Below the pieces are notes generated by a model. It had not been told where the DNA came from. It worked only from the letters and a program-made list of their open reading frames with translations, and searched no databases. A DNA stretch of 64,000 bases. It comes from JBBQVZ01 sp963695975 (GTDB lineage Bacteria; Actinomycetota; UBA4738; HRBIN12). The first letter of the stretch is position 1, and the number at the start of each line of letters is the position of its first letter. Positions 8,110 to 16,101 of this stretch are shown one piece after another. A program made the translations under genes and the position numbers. The stretch spans positions 492,446 through 556,445 of the forward strand of contig CAVOIB010000010.1 of NCBI GenBank assembly GCA_963695975.1, in the 5' to 3' direction.

Positions 8110-8160
8110 GCTCCACGTAGACGTCTCAGTGCGGCCGCGGACGCTGGGGAGCGTGCCGCC
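8110..8160. repeat. intergenic hairpin repeat, copy G
   Basis: ACGCT-GGGG-AGCGT hairpin at 8141-8154 with the same 5' flank as copy F (GCTCCACGTAGACGTCTCA). The GACC tail is replaced by GCCGCC, so the 3' half is lost. Last copy in the window. Confidence 0.5.
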
Positions 8161-8337
8161 GCCTTTGTGAGACTCGATCGAGCAGGCTCAGCCTGTTCCT
8201 TCTTGCCTGTCCCGGTTTCGCGGCCGTCTTGGCCCTTCCCCTCCCCCTCGCGTCATGAGAACAAGAAGGAAGACAGACAACGGCAGGGATCGCCACGACA
8301 GGTAGACATCGATCGATCCGAGGCGGAAGGTTCCCTC

Positions 8338-9100
8338 GTGACGCCGTTTCGAGTGATCCTGCTTCCGGGGAGCGTGCTTCCGGCCGAACTCGCGTACGGC
8401 TCGCTCGCGGCGGCCCTCGGCTCGGACGCTGACGCGGTCGCGAAGGATCTGGAGGTGTACGCGACGAAGGAGGCTCGCTCGATTACGACCTGGATCTCGA
8501 GGTCGCCGGCGAGGAGCGCGAAGCCTCTGCGCGGGGGTGGGAGCGGTTCCATCTGGTCGGCTACTCAGGTGGTGGCGCCGCGGCACTTGCCGTCGTCGCT
8601 CGTCATCCAGAACGACTATCGAGCCTCGCCCTCTTGGAGCCGGCCTGGGCCGGCCGTTGGGATCTCAGCCCGGCAGAGCAGTCGGTCTGGCGCGAGTACG
8701 ACCGGCTCGAGGTCTTCCTCGATGAGTTCAGCGGTCGTTCATGCGCCTCAACGTCAGGCCGGGCGTCGAGCCCCCTCCACCGCCCTCTGGCGACCCTCCG
8801 CCCTGGATGGCGAAGCGTCCCGGCGGGATCAGCGCATTCATAGCGACGTTTCGGACCTACGACCTCGATCGCGCTGCTCTCGCACGATTCGATCGACCCG
8901 TCTACTTCGCGCTCGGCGGGCGGAGCAACCCCGATCAGTACGGCGAGATCGCGACCCGACTCAGCGGGGTCTTTCCAGATTTTCAACTTGAGGTGTTCGA
9001 GGAACGACACCACTTCGACCCACCGCATCGGTTCGAAGCCGCCCGGCCCCGCTCCCTTCGCGTTCTGTGGCACCGCGCCGAACGGGCATATCCGCCGTAG
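8338..9100 (+). pseudogene. alpha/beta hydrolase, frame broken twice
   Basis: Remains of an alpha/beta-fold hydrolase of about 250 residues. Segment 1 (VILLPGSVLPAEL to EVYATKE) reads from GTG 8338. Segment 2, from about 8469, has the nucleophile elbow GYSGGG and LLEPAWAGRW. Segment 3, from about 8735, has MRLNVRPGVE, FALGG.SNPDQY and the catalytic-His region ERHHFDPPHR. Each join needs one restored base, near 8466-8470 and in the GTTCATG at about 8734-8740. GGAAGG precedes the start. As with the reductase at 4949, sequencing error is a fair alternative to decay. Confidence 0.75.
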
Positions 9101-9222
9101 CTAACCCCCGTCCCGCCATCCTGCCCCCGCCCGTTCTCCCTTCGCCAACTTGGTTTGAGGAGCGATCTGGCTGCATGTTGGATGAAAGGTCGGGCAAGTC
9201 TGTCCATTTCGCGGAGAGCGAC

Positions 9223-9333
9223 CACATCGTGTCTGCGGTCCTCGGGCACTCGAGCGCGTCCTTCACGATGGGCACCTATCGGCACGTCCGGGACGACATA
9301 CTCGACCCTGCTGCAAACGCCCTCGGGCGGCTC
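9223..9333 (+). mobile_element. tyrosine recombinase (integrase) C-terminal relic
   Basis: About 37 codons encode HIVSAVLGHSS followed by FTMGTYRHV and DPAANALGRL. This matches the end of phage-type integrases: LGHSS holds the second catalytic histidine region and Y in TYRHV (codon 9277-9279) the nucleophile. The rest of the enzyme is missing upstream. The relic points towards tRNA-Arg at 9441, the usual layout for an integrase next to its attachment site. Confidence 0.55.
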
Positions 9334-9440
9334 TGCCGAGCTGATGTCTGCAATGCGCTTACATGGGCGAGGTTCGCAGGCTTCCTGAGGAAACGGGGGC
9401 TGGCGCTACACTGCCCGCGACCAGCACCGATCTCACTCAT

Positions 9441-9513
9441 GCGCCGGTAGCTCAGGGGACAGAGCGGCGGACTTCTAATCCGCGGGTCGGAGGTTCGAAT
9501 CCTCCCCGGCGCG
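9441..9513 (+). tRNA. tRNA-Arg (anticodon TCT)
   Basis: Full cloverleaf: acceptor GCGCCGG pairs with CCGGCGC, anticodon stem GCGGA/TCCGC with loop CTTCTAA (anticodon TCT at 9474-9476), T arm GGAGG-TTCGAAT-CCTCC. The 3' CCA is not encoded. Confidence 0.96.
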
Positions 9514-9605
9514 CCGAGCCACGCCAGGGGACGATCGATCACGAAGTGGAGCGAACCTCCCGAGGAAGATCGACCGTTTGGGTCAGATGGGGTTGAGTCG
9601 AACGC

Positions 9606-10478
9606 TCATGCTTCACAATCCGAGGTGGTCTCCCCGGCCGTGCAGGTGTCGGTACCCGCGCCGCCGGTGAGGACGTCGGTGCCGGGACCGCCGTCCAGCA
9701 GATCGTTGCCGTCCTTCCCAGATGGAAGCTCGAAGTCACCGAAGATGCGGTCGTTGCCATCGTCACCGGAAAGGTGGTCGTTCCCAACCTCGCCGAAGAT
9801 CGTGTCGTCGCCGCGGTCGCCGTGCACGAGATCTCCTCCGTCCTTGGACGTGTCGTAGATCGCATTGCCGTGGATCTGGTCCTTCCCGTCACCGCCGTTG
9901 ATGGTGTCGGTGCCCGAACCCCCCGAGAGGACGTCGGGGCCGTCGCCGCCGATCACCCGATCGTCCCCCGGCCCTCCGGAGAGGCTGTCGGCGTACGCCC
10001 CACCCATCAGCCGGTCGTCCCCCGGTCCTCCGGAGGAAACGCCGCCACCGCCCGACACCGGATACCCAGGGCCGCTGAAGAGGGAGTCGCGGCCGGCGCC
10101 GCCGTCGATCTGATCAGATCCCTCACGACCGTAGATCACATCGTTGCCGTGGTCGCCGTGGATGACGTCGGTGTCGGGTCCGCCGTCGATGAGATCGTTC
10201 CCCGGACCTCCGTCGATCAGGTCCCCCCCGATCCCACCGCAGATCCGGTCATCGCCGCCTTCCCCGAAGATGATGTCCTGGTTCCCCAGACCGACGATCA
10301 CGTCGGGGCCGGGGGTCCCGTAGAACGTGTCGACGTAGTCCCCACCCACGATCGTCGCCGGCTTCCCGAGACACATCGGTCGCGCCGCTGCGGGCGCCGC
10401 CATCATCGCGACACTGACGCACGATGCCACGAGCGTCAGCAGCACGATCAGGAACACACGCGCGGCTTTGGATGTCAT
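9606..10478 (-). CDS. secreted calcium-binding RTX-type repeat protein
   Basis: Exported protein of about 290 residues: a signal peptide (ARVFLIVLLTLVASC...AAPAAA) followed by about eighteen nine-residue GGxGxDxUx-type repeats such as GGPGNDLID and GGDGPDVLS. These form a calcium-loaded parallel beta-roll. The tail GTDTCTAGETTSDCEA with two cysteines is typical of actinobacterial members. No toxin or enzyme domain and no type I secretion genes are nearby, so Sec export is likely. The ATG at 10478 puts the signal peptide at the N-terminus; an ATG at 10514 is possible. Confidence 0.82.
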   Translation of the reverse strand: MTSKAARVFLIVLLTLVASCVSVAMMAAPAAARPMCLGKPATIVGGDYVDTFYGTPGPDVIVGLGNQDIIFGEGGDDRICGGIGGDLIDGGPGNDLIDGGPDTDVIHGDHGNDVIYGREGSDQIDGGAGRDSLFSGPGYPVSGGGGVSSGGPGDDRLMGGAYADSLSGGPGDDRVIGGDGPDVLSGGSGTDTINGGDGKDQIHGNAIYDTSKDGGDLVHGDRGDDTIFGEVGNDHLSGDDGNDRIFGDFELPSGKDGNDLLDGGPGTDVLTGGAGTDTCTAGETTSDCEA

Positions 10479-10616
10479 GGTCTGGGCCGCCCTCTCCGAC
10501 GAAGACTCTCCCATCCATGTCGGCTGGAACAGGCGGGAAGCTTGAACCCGCCGGGTGTGCCGAGTCGAGAAGGTGGAACCGGTATAGCAACCGAGCGTAG
10601 CCTTATCGGGGACCTG

Positions 10617-10892
10617 TTACACGTCGATCGAGCGTCGCCCTTCGATCTCGCCGTCCCGCCTCACGATGATCAGTTCGCTGGGCATGTTCGCTCTCGCCAG
10701 GGCGCCCGCCTGCACCACGGCGCGCAACTTGTCCTGGTGGCGCTCGACATCAGACCCGTTGTGTCGCACAACCCAGGAGCGCTCGACGGGGACCACCCAA
10801 TACTCGTCGCGCACGACACGCTTCCCGCGTGATCTGGACGTCGGGCCCGCGCCGTCGGATCGCCGATGGGTTCGGAACCGCAAGATCCTCAT
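10617..10892 (-). CDS. DUF2188-like small protein
   Basis: Up to 91 residues. The core YWVVPVERSWVVRHNGS, then ARANMPSELIIVRRDGEIEGR, resembles DUF2188, a short basic protein family of unknown function. The first 26 residues are basic and probably not translated; the GTG at 10814 with GGGAAG upstream is a good alternative start. The gene lies 35 bases after the stop of the minus-strand gene at 10928 and may share its transcript. Confidence 0.6.
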   Translation of the reverse strand: MRILRFRTHRRSDGAGPTSRSRGKRVVRDEYWVVPVERSWVVRHNGSDVERHQDKLRAVVQAGALARANMPSELIIVRRDGEIEGRRSIDV

Positions 10893-10927
10893 GGGCCAGC
10901 CCCTTCAGCCATGTATCCGTCCAGGCG

Positions 10928-11539
10928 CTACCTGCTGTTCCCAGCGCGAGCGCCCGCTTCGCGGAACGCAGCGATCACCGCAGCGGACACGTCTCCACCC
11001 TGATCCGAGGTCGCGTCACCGACGACGGCCTGGGCGGGCACCGCTCGGCACCGCGCCTCGCGGGCGTCGTCCTCCAGCGCCTTGAACGTCAGCGCGACAC
11101 GCGAAACGAAGTCGTTGAATTCCTCATCGCTGATCCCCCGACGGATCGGCGCGGGCTGAAGGGGTGGGGCTTCCACTTCGATCTGGACCAGGACCGGCGC
11201 GGGCTCGAGCGCGGGCTCGAGCTCGGGCTCGGGGTCGGGCTCGGGGTCGAACTCGGGCTCAGCCGCAGGCGCCGGAGCGGGCGCGGGAGCGCGCTCGGGC
11301 TCGGGCTCAGTAGGCGTCACGACCTCGGGGCGGGGCTGGATGAACGGGTTCCAGTCGGAGAGGGTTCGCCGTCGGTGGCCAGACGCGGGCGTCGCGTCAT
11401 CGTCGGTTGCCACACTCAGCTTCTGCAAGACGACACGCCTCAACTCGAGCTCGATGTCCTGCGGAAGGCGCATCTCAGCATCTGACAACAACGCCCGGAG
11501 CCCGGCCATGTCGTCGCGCTTGCCGGCCACAGGTTCCAT
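10928..11539 (-). CDS. hypothetical protein with acidic Pro-Glu repeat linker
   Basis: Protein of 203 residues, not recognised. The N-terminal 50 residues look helical (LRALLSDAEMRLPQDIELELRRVVLQKL). Residues 75-125 are a low-complexity E-P-rich stretch, encoded by short tandem GGGCTCGAGC-like DNA repeats. The C-terminal part has another predicted helix (DEEFNDFVSRVALTF). A clear GGAGGGG site precedes the ATG. The layout suggests two small helical modules joined by an extended linker. Confidence 0.6.
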   Translation of the reverse strand: MEPVAGKRDDMAGLRALLSDAEMRLPQDIELELRRVVLQKLSVATDDDATPASGHRRRTLSDWNPFIQPRPEVVTPTEPEPERAPAPAPAPAAEPEFDPEPDPEPELEPALEPAPVLVQIEVEAPPLQPAPIRRGISDEEFNDFVSRVALTFKALEDDAREARCRAVPAQAVVGDATSDQGGDVSAAVIAAFREAGARAGNSR

Positions 11540-11730
11540 CTGTTGTCACCCCTCCATCCGGGCTGCCCGGTCGCCGATCACATATCGAGAACGTAGCCAG
11601 CAAGAACGTCGGGGGTACAGGGACCGTCGGCCATTTCGGGGTTGCGAACGTCTCGACTCCTCCTAGGTCGAAGGTCTCGCTCACCCGAGACCGTTGGAGC
11701 TCTCGACGCGGTCAGAGAGGTCGAAAGGGT

Positions 11731-11757
11731 CGCTAACGGAGTCGGCGGTCGTTAGCG
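11731..11757 (-). terminator. hairpin after the purE-purK-zinc ribbon operon
   Basis: Perfect eight-base inverted repeat, CGCTAACG and CGTTAGCG, with an 11-base loop, 31 bases beyond the stop of the zinc-ribbon gene. On the minus strand it is followed by ACCCTTTCG, so the T tract is weak. Terminator function is inferred from position. Confidence 0.45.
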
Positions 11758-11788
11758 GAAAGCGGCGAGTGATGAGACGGGAACCGCG

Positions 11789-12058
11789 TTACGTGCGCGG
11801 AAAGGTGTAGCCGTACCCCTCGACCTCGCGGGCCTTCGTCGACGTCGCGAAGAAGCGCTGCCGGGGGATGTCGACCTTCGCCTCGCAGTTCCCACACGTG
11901 AACGCGCGTTGCCACCGCGTGGGGATCGCCTGCCGGTACTCGCAAGAGGGGCAGGTCTCGAAGATGATCTCGGCGTAGCACGTGAAGCAGGCGTACTTCA
12001 CCGCGTCGTCCCCTACGGGGTTCGGCATGCGACAGTCGGGGCAAGTGAGGTACGCCAT
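11789..12058 (-). CDS. zinc-ribbon protein
   Basis: Protein of 89 residues with three Cys-x2-Cys pairs (CPDC, CFTC/CPSC, CGNC) arranged as zinc ribbons: MAYLTCPDCRMPN near the start, then YACFTCYAE, ETCPSCEYRQ and FTCGNCEAKV. The ATG at 12058, after GGGGGAC, is preferred to a TTG at 12109 that overlaps the purK stop. It is the last gene of a purE-purK transcript. No function is known; nucleic-acid or protein binding is possible. Confidence 0.7.
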   Translation of the reverse strand: MAYLTCPDCRMPNPVGDDAVKYACFTCYAEIIFETCPSCEYRQAIPTRWQRAFTCGNCEAKVDIPRQRFFATSTKAREVEGYGYTFPRT

Positions 12059-12105
12059 GTCCCCCACATAGTCGTCACCCGAGCGCCCCACCTTGATACC
12101 TAACT

Positions 12106-13197
12106 TCAAGGAACTTCGATCCCCACGTCACGAAGCGCCTCGATCGCGGGGGTCTCCCCGTGCTCCGAGAGCAGCGTGATATGACCCAGTTTCCGGCCTG
12201 ACCTGGGCTCCTTCCCGTAGAGGTGGAGGTGGGCCCCTGGGACGCCGGCGAGCGAAGCGGGGTCGGGGGTCGACCCGATCACGTTGACCATCGCGCTCGC
12301 CCCTCGTGCGCGCATCGAGCCGAGGGGAAAGCCGCATACGGCGCGCAGGTGGTTCTCGAACTGGCTCGTCTCCGCCCCCTCGATCGTCCAGTGGCCCGAG
12401 TTGTGGACCCGCGGGGCCATCTCGTTGCCGAGGATCTCGTCTCCGACCTGGAACAGCTCGATCGCGAGGACGCCGACGTACTCCAGGCGTTCCATCACGG
12501 CTCGAGCATGGCGTTCGGCTCGCGCCTGCAGGTCCGGCGGAAGGTCGGGAGCAGGCGCCAGCGACACCCGGAGGATCCCATCGATGTGCCGGTTCTCGAC
12601 CAAGGGATAGAAGCGGGCCTCGCCGTCTCGACCGCGCGCACCGAGGATCGATACCTCCCGATCGAACCTCACGAACCGTTCGAGGATCGCAGGGACCTCG
12701 CCGATCGCCCGCCATGCGTCCTCGGCGAGGAGCGGGTCGCGGATCACCACCTGCCCCTTCCCGTCGTATCCGAGGCGCCGTGACTTCACGACGGCTGGTG
12801 TGCCGAGCTCGCCGACCCCCGCCGTGAGCTCATCGAGCGTCGCGATCGCCTGGTACGGAGGCGTCGGCAGCCCGACCTCGTCGAAGAGCTCCTTCTCCGC
12901 GATCCGATCCTGCGCGACCTCCAACGCCTCCGGCGGCGGGAACACCGGCACGAGCTCACGGAGGAACCGCGCTGAGTCCACGGGCACGTTCTCGAACTCG
13001 TACGTGACCACGTCGGCACCGTCCGCCAGACGGGCGAGCGCGTCGAGGTCCTCGTACGCGCCGACGATGGACGACGCGACCTGCGAGGCAGGCGAGTCGC
13101 GCGCCGGGTCGAGCGTCACGCACCGGATGTCGAGCGGTGCGCCGGCGAGCGCGAGCATCCTGCCGAGCTGACCCCCGCCGACGATCCCGACCTGCAC
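12106..13197 (-). CDS. purK: N5-carboxyaminoimidazole ribonucleotide synthase
   Basis: ATP-grasp enzyme of purine synthesis that carboxylates AIR to N5-CAIR using bicarbonate. 363 residues, a normal length. N-terminal dinucleotide-like VGIVGGGQLGRM, ATP-grasp lysine motif VVKSRRLGYDGKGQ near residue 140, and the metal/ATP site EMAPRVHNSGHWT near residue 260. It starts 6 bases after the purE stop, so the two enzymes that act in sequence are co-transcribed. Confidence 0.96.
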   Translation of the reverse strand: MQVGIVGGGQLGRMLALAGAPLDIRCVTLDPARDSPASQVASSIVGAYEDLDALARLADGADVVTYEFENVPVDSARFLRELVPVFPPPEALEVAQDRIAEKELFDEVGLPTPPYQAIATLDELTAGVGELGTPAVVKSRRLGYDGKGQVVIRDPLLAEDAWRAIGEVPAILERFVRFDREVSILGARGRDGEARFYPLVENRHIDGILRVSLAPAPDLPPDLQARAERHARAVMERLEYVGVLAIELFQVGDEILGNEMAPRVHNSGHWTIEGAETSQFENHLRAVCGFPLGSMRARGASAMVNVIGSTPDPASLAGVPGAHLHLYGKEPRSGRKLGHITLLSEHGETPAIEALRDVGIEVP

Positions 13198-13203
13198 GCG
13201 CCG

Positions 13204-13698
13204 CTACTGCTCGTCGGGGTCGGGGTGCGCGAGCACGATCTCGGTCTGCGTCGCGCGGAAGTGCCGCAGCCGCTCACGGACCCCCTCGTCCTCGAGCGCC
13301 ACGATCGCGGCCGCAAGGAGGGCGGCGTTCACCGCGCCGGCGCGACCGATCGCAAGCGTCCCCACCGGCACCCCTGCGGGCATCTGCACGATCGAGAGCA
13401 ACGAGTCCATCCCCTTGAGGGCCTTCGACTCGATCGGGACGCCGAGCACCGGCAGGTGGGTCTTGGCCGCCGTCATGCCCGGGAGGTGCGCGGCTCCACC
13501 GGCGCCGGCCACGATCACTTTCAGCCCGCGATCCGCCGCCGTCACGGCGTAGTCGAACAGGAGGTCAGGGGTTCGATGTGCGGACACGACTTTCGTCTCG
13601 TAGCGGACGTCCAGGTCCTCGAGCGTCTCGGCCGCGACCTTCATGGTCTCCCAGTCGGACCGGGACCCCATGATGACCCCGACCTGTGGCTCGCCCAT
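13204..13698 (-). CDS. purE: N5-CAIR mutase
   Basis: Class I PurE, 164 residues, converts N5-CAIR to CAIR. Diagnostic motifs are VGVIMGSRSDWE at the start, VSAHRTPD near residue 40 (catalytic His), GAGGAAHLPGM, and PVGTLAIG. First gene of the minus-strand purE-purK-zinc ribbon operon. Upstream lies the stop of the homocysteine methyltransferase gene (13744), 45 bases away. Confidence 0.97.
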   Translation of the reverse strand: MGEPQVGVIMGSRSDWETMKVAAETLEDLDVRYETKVVSAHRTPDLLFDYAVTAADRGLKVIVAGAGGAAHLPGMTAAKTHLPVLGVPIESKALKGMDSLLSIVQMPAGVPVGTLAIGRAGAVNAALLAAAIVALEDEGVRERLRHFRATQTEIVLAHPDPDEQ

Positions 13699-13743
13699 GG
13701 GCGGAGTCTAGTCCCGTGGGCCACGGTCTCGAACCTGGGAGTG

Positions 13744-14739
13744 CTAGACCTCGGTCTCGGTGTGCTCGCGGTACTCGTAGGCCGACATCGCCTTGCCACT
13801 CGTGGACTTCCAGCCGCGCTCCTCGCTCGGGAGCTTGCCGAGCACCTTCGCCATCGCGCGAACGTGACCCTGGACCGAACCACAGCACGACCCGATGTAG
13901 TTGATCCCGGCGGCGTTGGCGTCGCGCGCGTAGTCGGCCATCTCGTGACGTGAGAGCTGGAGCGGATCCAAGGTGTACGGGAAGTTCTCCGTGGCCGTGA
14001 AGTCCGGCTCTTCCGCGGTGGTCCGATACCCCACCGGTTGCGTCGCGACGTAGCCCGACACCGCGCCGCGCATCTCGATCGCGATCGGGAGCTGCTGCTC
14101 GGGCCCGTTCAGGCAGTTGACGCCCACGATGTCGGCACCGGCGTCTGCGAGCTTCTTCGCGCATTCGGCCGGCGTGTCGCCCTCGTAGGAGCGAGGGATC
14201 GGCTGCTCGAAGCACATCGTCGCCATCACGGGAAGGCCGGTCAGCTTCGCCCGCTCGACGTACAGGATCGCTTCGCCGACGTATGAGAACGTCTCGCCGA
14301 TCCACAAGTCCACGCCGCCGGCGTCGATCTGATCCTGGAGCTGGCGGTCGAACAGCGCCCGGACGTGATCGGCGCTCGCCGGGTCGTCCGGTTCGTAAGC
14401 CCAGGTGAGGCAGAGGTTGCCGGCGACGAGCGCGTCTCCCTCCGACGCCACCTGCCGGGCAACCCGGACAGCGTTCCGGTTGATGTCGTCGACCTTCCCC
14501 GCCAGTCCCACGGTCGCGAGCTTGTCGTCGCTCGCGTAGAACGTCATGGTCTGTAAGACGTCGACGCCGGCTCGCAGGAACTCCCGGTGCAGCTGCGCGA
14601 GCGCGTCCGGGTGCTCGATCACCACCTCGGGCGTGAATGGCCCCGCCTGCACGTACCCACGCTTCTCGAGCTCGAGCAGGTAGCCGCCGTCCCCCAGGAC
14701 GGGACCCTCAGCGAGCCGTTCCAAGATGCCCTTCGACAT
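13744..14739 (-). CDS. homocysteine S-methyltransferase, betaine-type
   Basis: Zinc-dependent methyltransferase of 331 residues that should methylate homocysteine to methionine. Motifs: GDGGYLLELEKRG at the N-terminus, DVLQTMTFYAS, GVNCLNGP with the first zinc cysteine, and GSCCGS near residue 285 with the cysteine pair. Overall closer to betaine-homocysteine methyltransferase than to MmuM; the methyl donor is not proven. A palindrome TGACCTCAGGTCA lies 80 bases upstream. GGGAGGACG precedes the ATG. Confidence 0.8.
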   Translation of the reverse strand: MSKGILERLAEGPVLGDGGYLLELEKRGYVQAGPFTPEVVIEHPDALAQLHREFLRAGVDVLQTMTFYASDDKLATVGLAGKVDDINRNAVRVARQVASEGDALVAGNLCLTWAYEPDDPASADHVRALFDRQLQDQIDAGGVDLWIGETFSYVGEAILYVERAKLTGLPVMATMCFEQPIPRSYEGDTPAECAKKLADAGADIVGVNCLNGPEQQLPIAIEMRGAVSGYVATQPVGYRTTAEEPDFTATENFPYTLDPLQLSRHEMADYARDANAAGINYIGSCCGSVQGHVRAMAKVLGKLPSEERGWKSTSGKAMSAYEYREHTETEV

Positions 14740-14818
14740 GTGGTTGCACCGTCCTCCCGATATGGCTGCCGGTCACGGAGTGTAGTGACGCCGCCGGTCA
14801 GCACACCCGCGGCTCGGA

Positions 14819-14831
14819 TGACCTCAGGTCA
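14819..14831. promoter_or_regulatory. operator-like palindrome before the homocysteine methyltransferase
   Basis: TGACCT-C-AGGTCA, a perfect six-base inverted repeat in the 130-base gap upstream of the gene at 13744-14739. Position suits a repressor or activator site; no regulator is identified. Confidence 0.35.
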
Positions 14832-14868
14832 GGGCGGAGCGCCGGGCGCGAGTCGCGCGGCTCGTTCG

Positions 14869-16041
14869 TCACGAACCGTCGGGTGGCTCCGCCTCGCCGG
14901 GCTCACCTTCGCGTGACTCCGCCGGCGCATCTTCCACCAGGTCATCGTCGACGACCTCGTACTTCTTGCCGAACTCCGAGACCGCCGCCTGGATCACACC
15001 GGCGACCGGCAGCGCTAAGAAGGCGGTGAGCAACCCGCCGAGCGCGCCACCGATCAACGCGGCCGCGAACGCCGTCGCCGGGTGCAGCGCCATGGTCTTG
15101 GCCGTGAGGCGGGGGCTGAGCACGTAGTTCTCGATCTGTTGGTAGATGAGCAGGTACGCGAGCGTGGCGACTCCTGCGGGTCCGGAATACAGGAACGCGA
15201 CCAGGGCGGGTGGGATCCCAGCGATGTACGTTCCGACGATCGGGATGAACTCAGCGACGACGCCCTCGAAGATCGCGAGCGGCGCCGCGAACGGCACACT
15301 GAAGGCGCGAAGCGTGATGTACATACCCGTGCCGTTGATGACCGCCAGCAGCAAACGGGAGTAGAAGTATCCGCCCGTCTTCTCGATCGCTTGGTTCCAC
15401 ACGAACAGCACATGTTTCTGCTGCTTCCCCGGGAGCCCGCTGCAGATCACTCGCCGAAGCTTCGGCCCCTCGGCGACGATGTAGAACGTGAAGAGCGCGA
15501 TCGTGGCCCAGCGGAACACCGCGCCGAAGAACGAGGCGGCGATCCCGAGCAGGCTCCCGGCGAGGTTCGTGGCGGAGGACAGCAGTTCCTTGGCATGTGT
15601 CTGGATCTGCTCCGTAAGGTTCGCGGCCGAGATGTGCCACCCGAACCGGTCCGCCAGCCTCACGAAACGTTCGATCAGATCCGGGGCGGCCGCGATCAGC
15701 TGCTTCGTCCCACTGATCACGGCGGGGACGACCAGGGCGACCAGCCCCGCGCCGAACAGCACGATCATCAGGAAGATCAGGCCGGTCGCGTATCCTCGTC
15801 GCCACCCGCGCTTCGCGAACCAGTTGACCCCGGGCTCGATCGCGAACGAGGCGAAGAACGCGGTGAAGATGATCCCGAAGAAGCCGTGAAGCTTGCCGGT
15901 GATCGCGGTGATCGCCGAGATCAGGAGCGCGGCCGCGACGAGGATGAAGATCCCGCGGATCGTGATCTGGCGCAAGAGCGCCGGTGTCCACGACGGGAGG
16001 GTCTGATCTTCGACGTCCGCTTCCGGTGTTCGCTCGTCCAT
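14869..16041 (-). CDS. AI-2E family permease
   Basis: Integral membrane protein of 390 residues in the AI-2E/PerM family. Paired N-terminal helices (IRGIFILVAAALLISAI, FFGIIFTAFFASF), a cytoplasmic-side central domain of about 100 residues, and C-terminal helices with the family motif VEFIPIVGTY-like AEFIPIVGTYIAGIPP near residue 270. Members export signals or act in osmotic stress or Na+ antiport; substrate unknown. An acidic C-terminal tail is typical. The start at 16041 gives the usual length. Confidence 0.88.
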   Translation of the reverse strand: MDERTPEADVEDQTLPSWTPALLRQITIRGIFILVAAALLISAITAITGKLHGFFGIIFTAFFASFAIEPGVNWFAKRGWRRGYATGLIFLMIVLFGAGLVALVVPAVISGTKQLIAAAPDLIERFVRLADRFGWHISAANLTEQIQTHAKELLSSATNLAGSLLGIAASFFGAVFRWATIALFTFYIVAEGPKLRRVICSGLPGKQQKHVLFVWNQAIEKTGGYFYSRLLLAVINGTGMYITLRAFSVPFAAPLAIFEGVVAEFIPIVGTYIAGIPPALVAFLYSGPAGVATLAYLLIYQQIENYVLSPRLTAKTMALHPATAFAAALIGGALGGLLTAFLALPVAGVIQAAVSEFGKKYEVVDDDLVEDAPAESREGEPGEAEPPDGS

Positions 16042-16101
16042 GTGGCGTCATGCTGACGCATCGCTCGGGGCGAATCACGCACCCTGGGGAGCCTCGAGAC
16101 G

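Larger units (their letters stand above)
7294..8112. repeat. large direct repeat, unit 2
   Basis: Second copy of the 820-base segment at 5945-6770, containing repeat F, the second reductase gene and a transposase-like relic. It is flanked by 46-47-base near-identical direct repeats at 7281-7327 and 8110-8155, which gives it the look of a cassette bounded by the hairpin element. Confidence 0.8.
7918..8337. other. gene-free stretch
   Basis: Contains the upstream arm of duplicated unit 2 with its transposase-like relic (about 7960-8105), repeat copy G (8110-8155), and about 180 bases up to the broken hydrolase in which I see no feature beyond a GGAAGG ribosome-binding site at its end. Confidence 0.6.

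Noticed and set aside
2038..8160. Classical integron with attC sites
   Set aside because: No integrase gene and no RYYYAAC/GTTRRRY core pairs could be placed in the repeats, and several genes (4568, 4949, 6868) run against the majority. I report a cassette-like repeat array only.
11170..11300. GGGCTCGAGC-like tandem repeats as a CRISPR or regulatory array
   Set aside because: They encode the Glu-Pro linker of the gene at 10928-11539 in frame and have no spacers.
14740..14868. SAM or SAH riboswitch before the homocysteine methyltransferase
   Set aside because: Scanned for the known conserved cores and pairing; none found. Only a TGACCTCAGGTCA palindrome is present.
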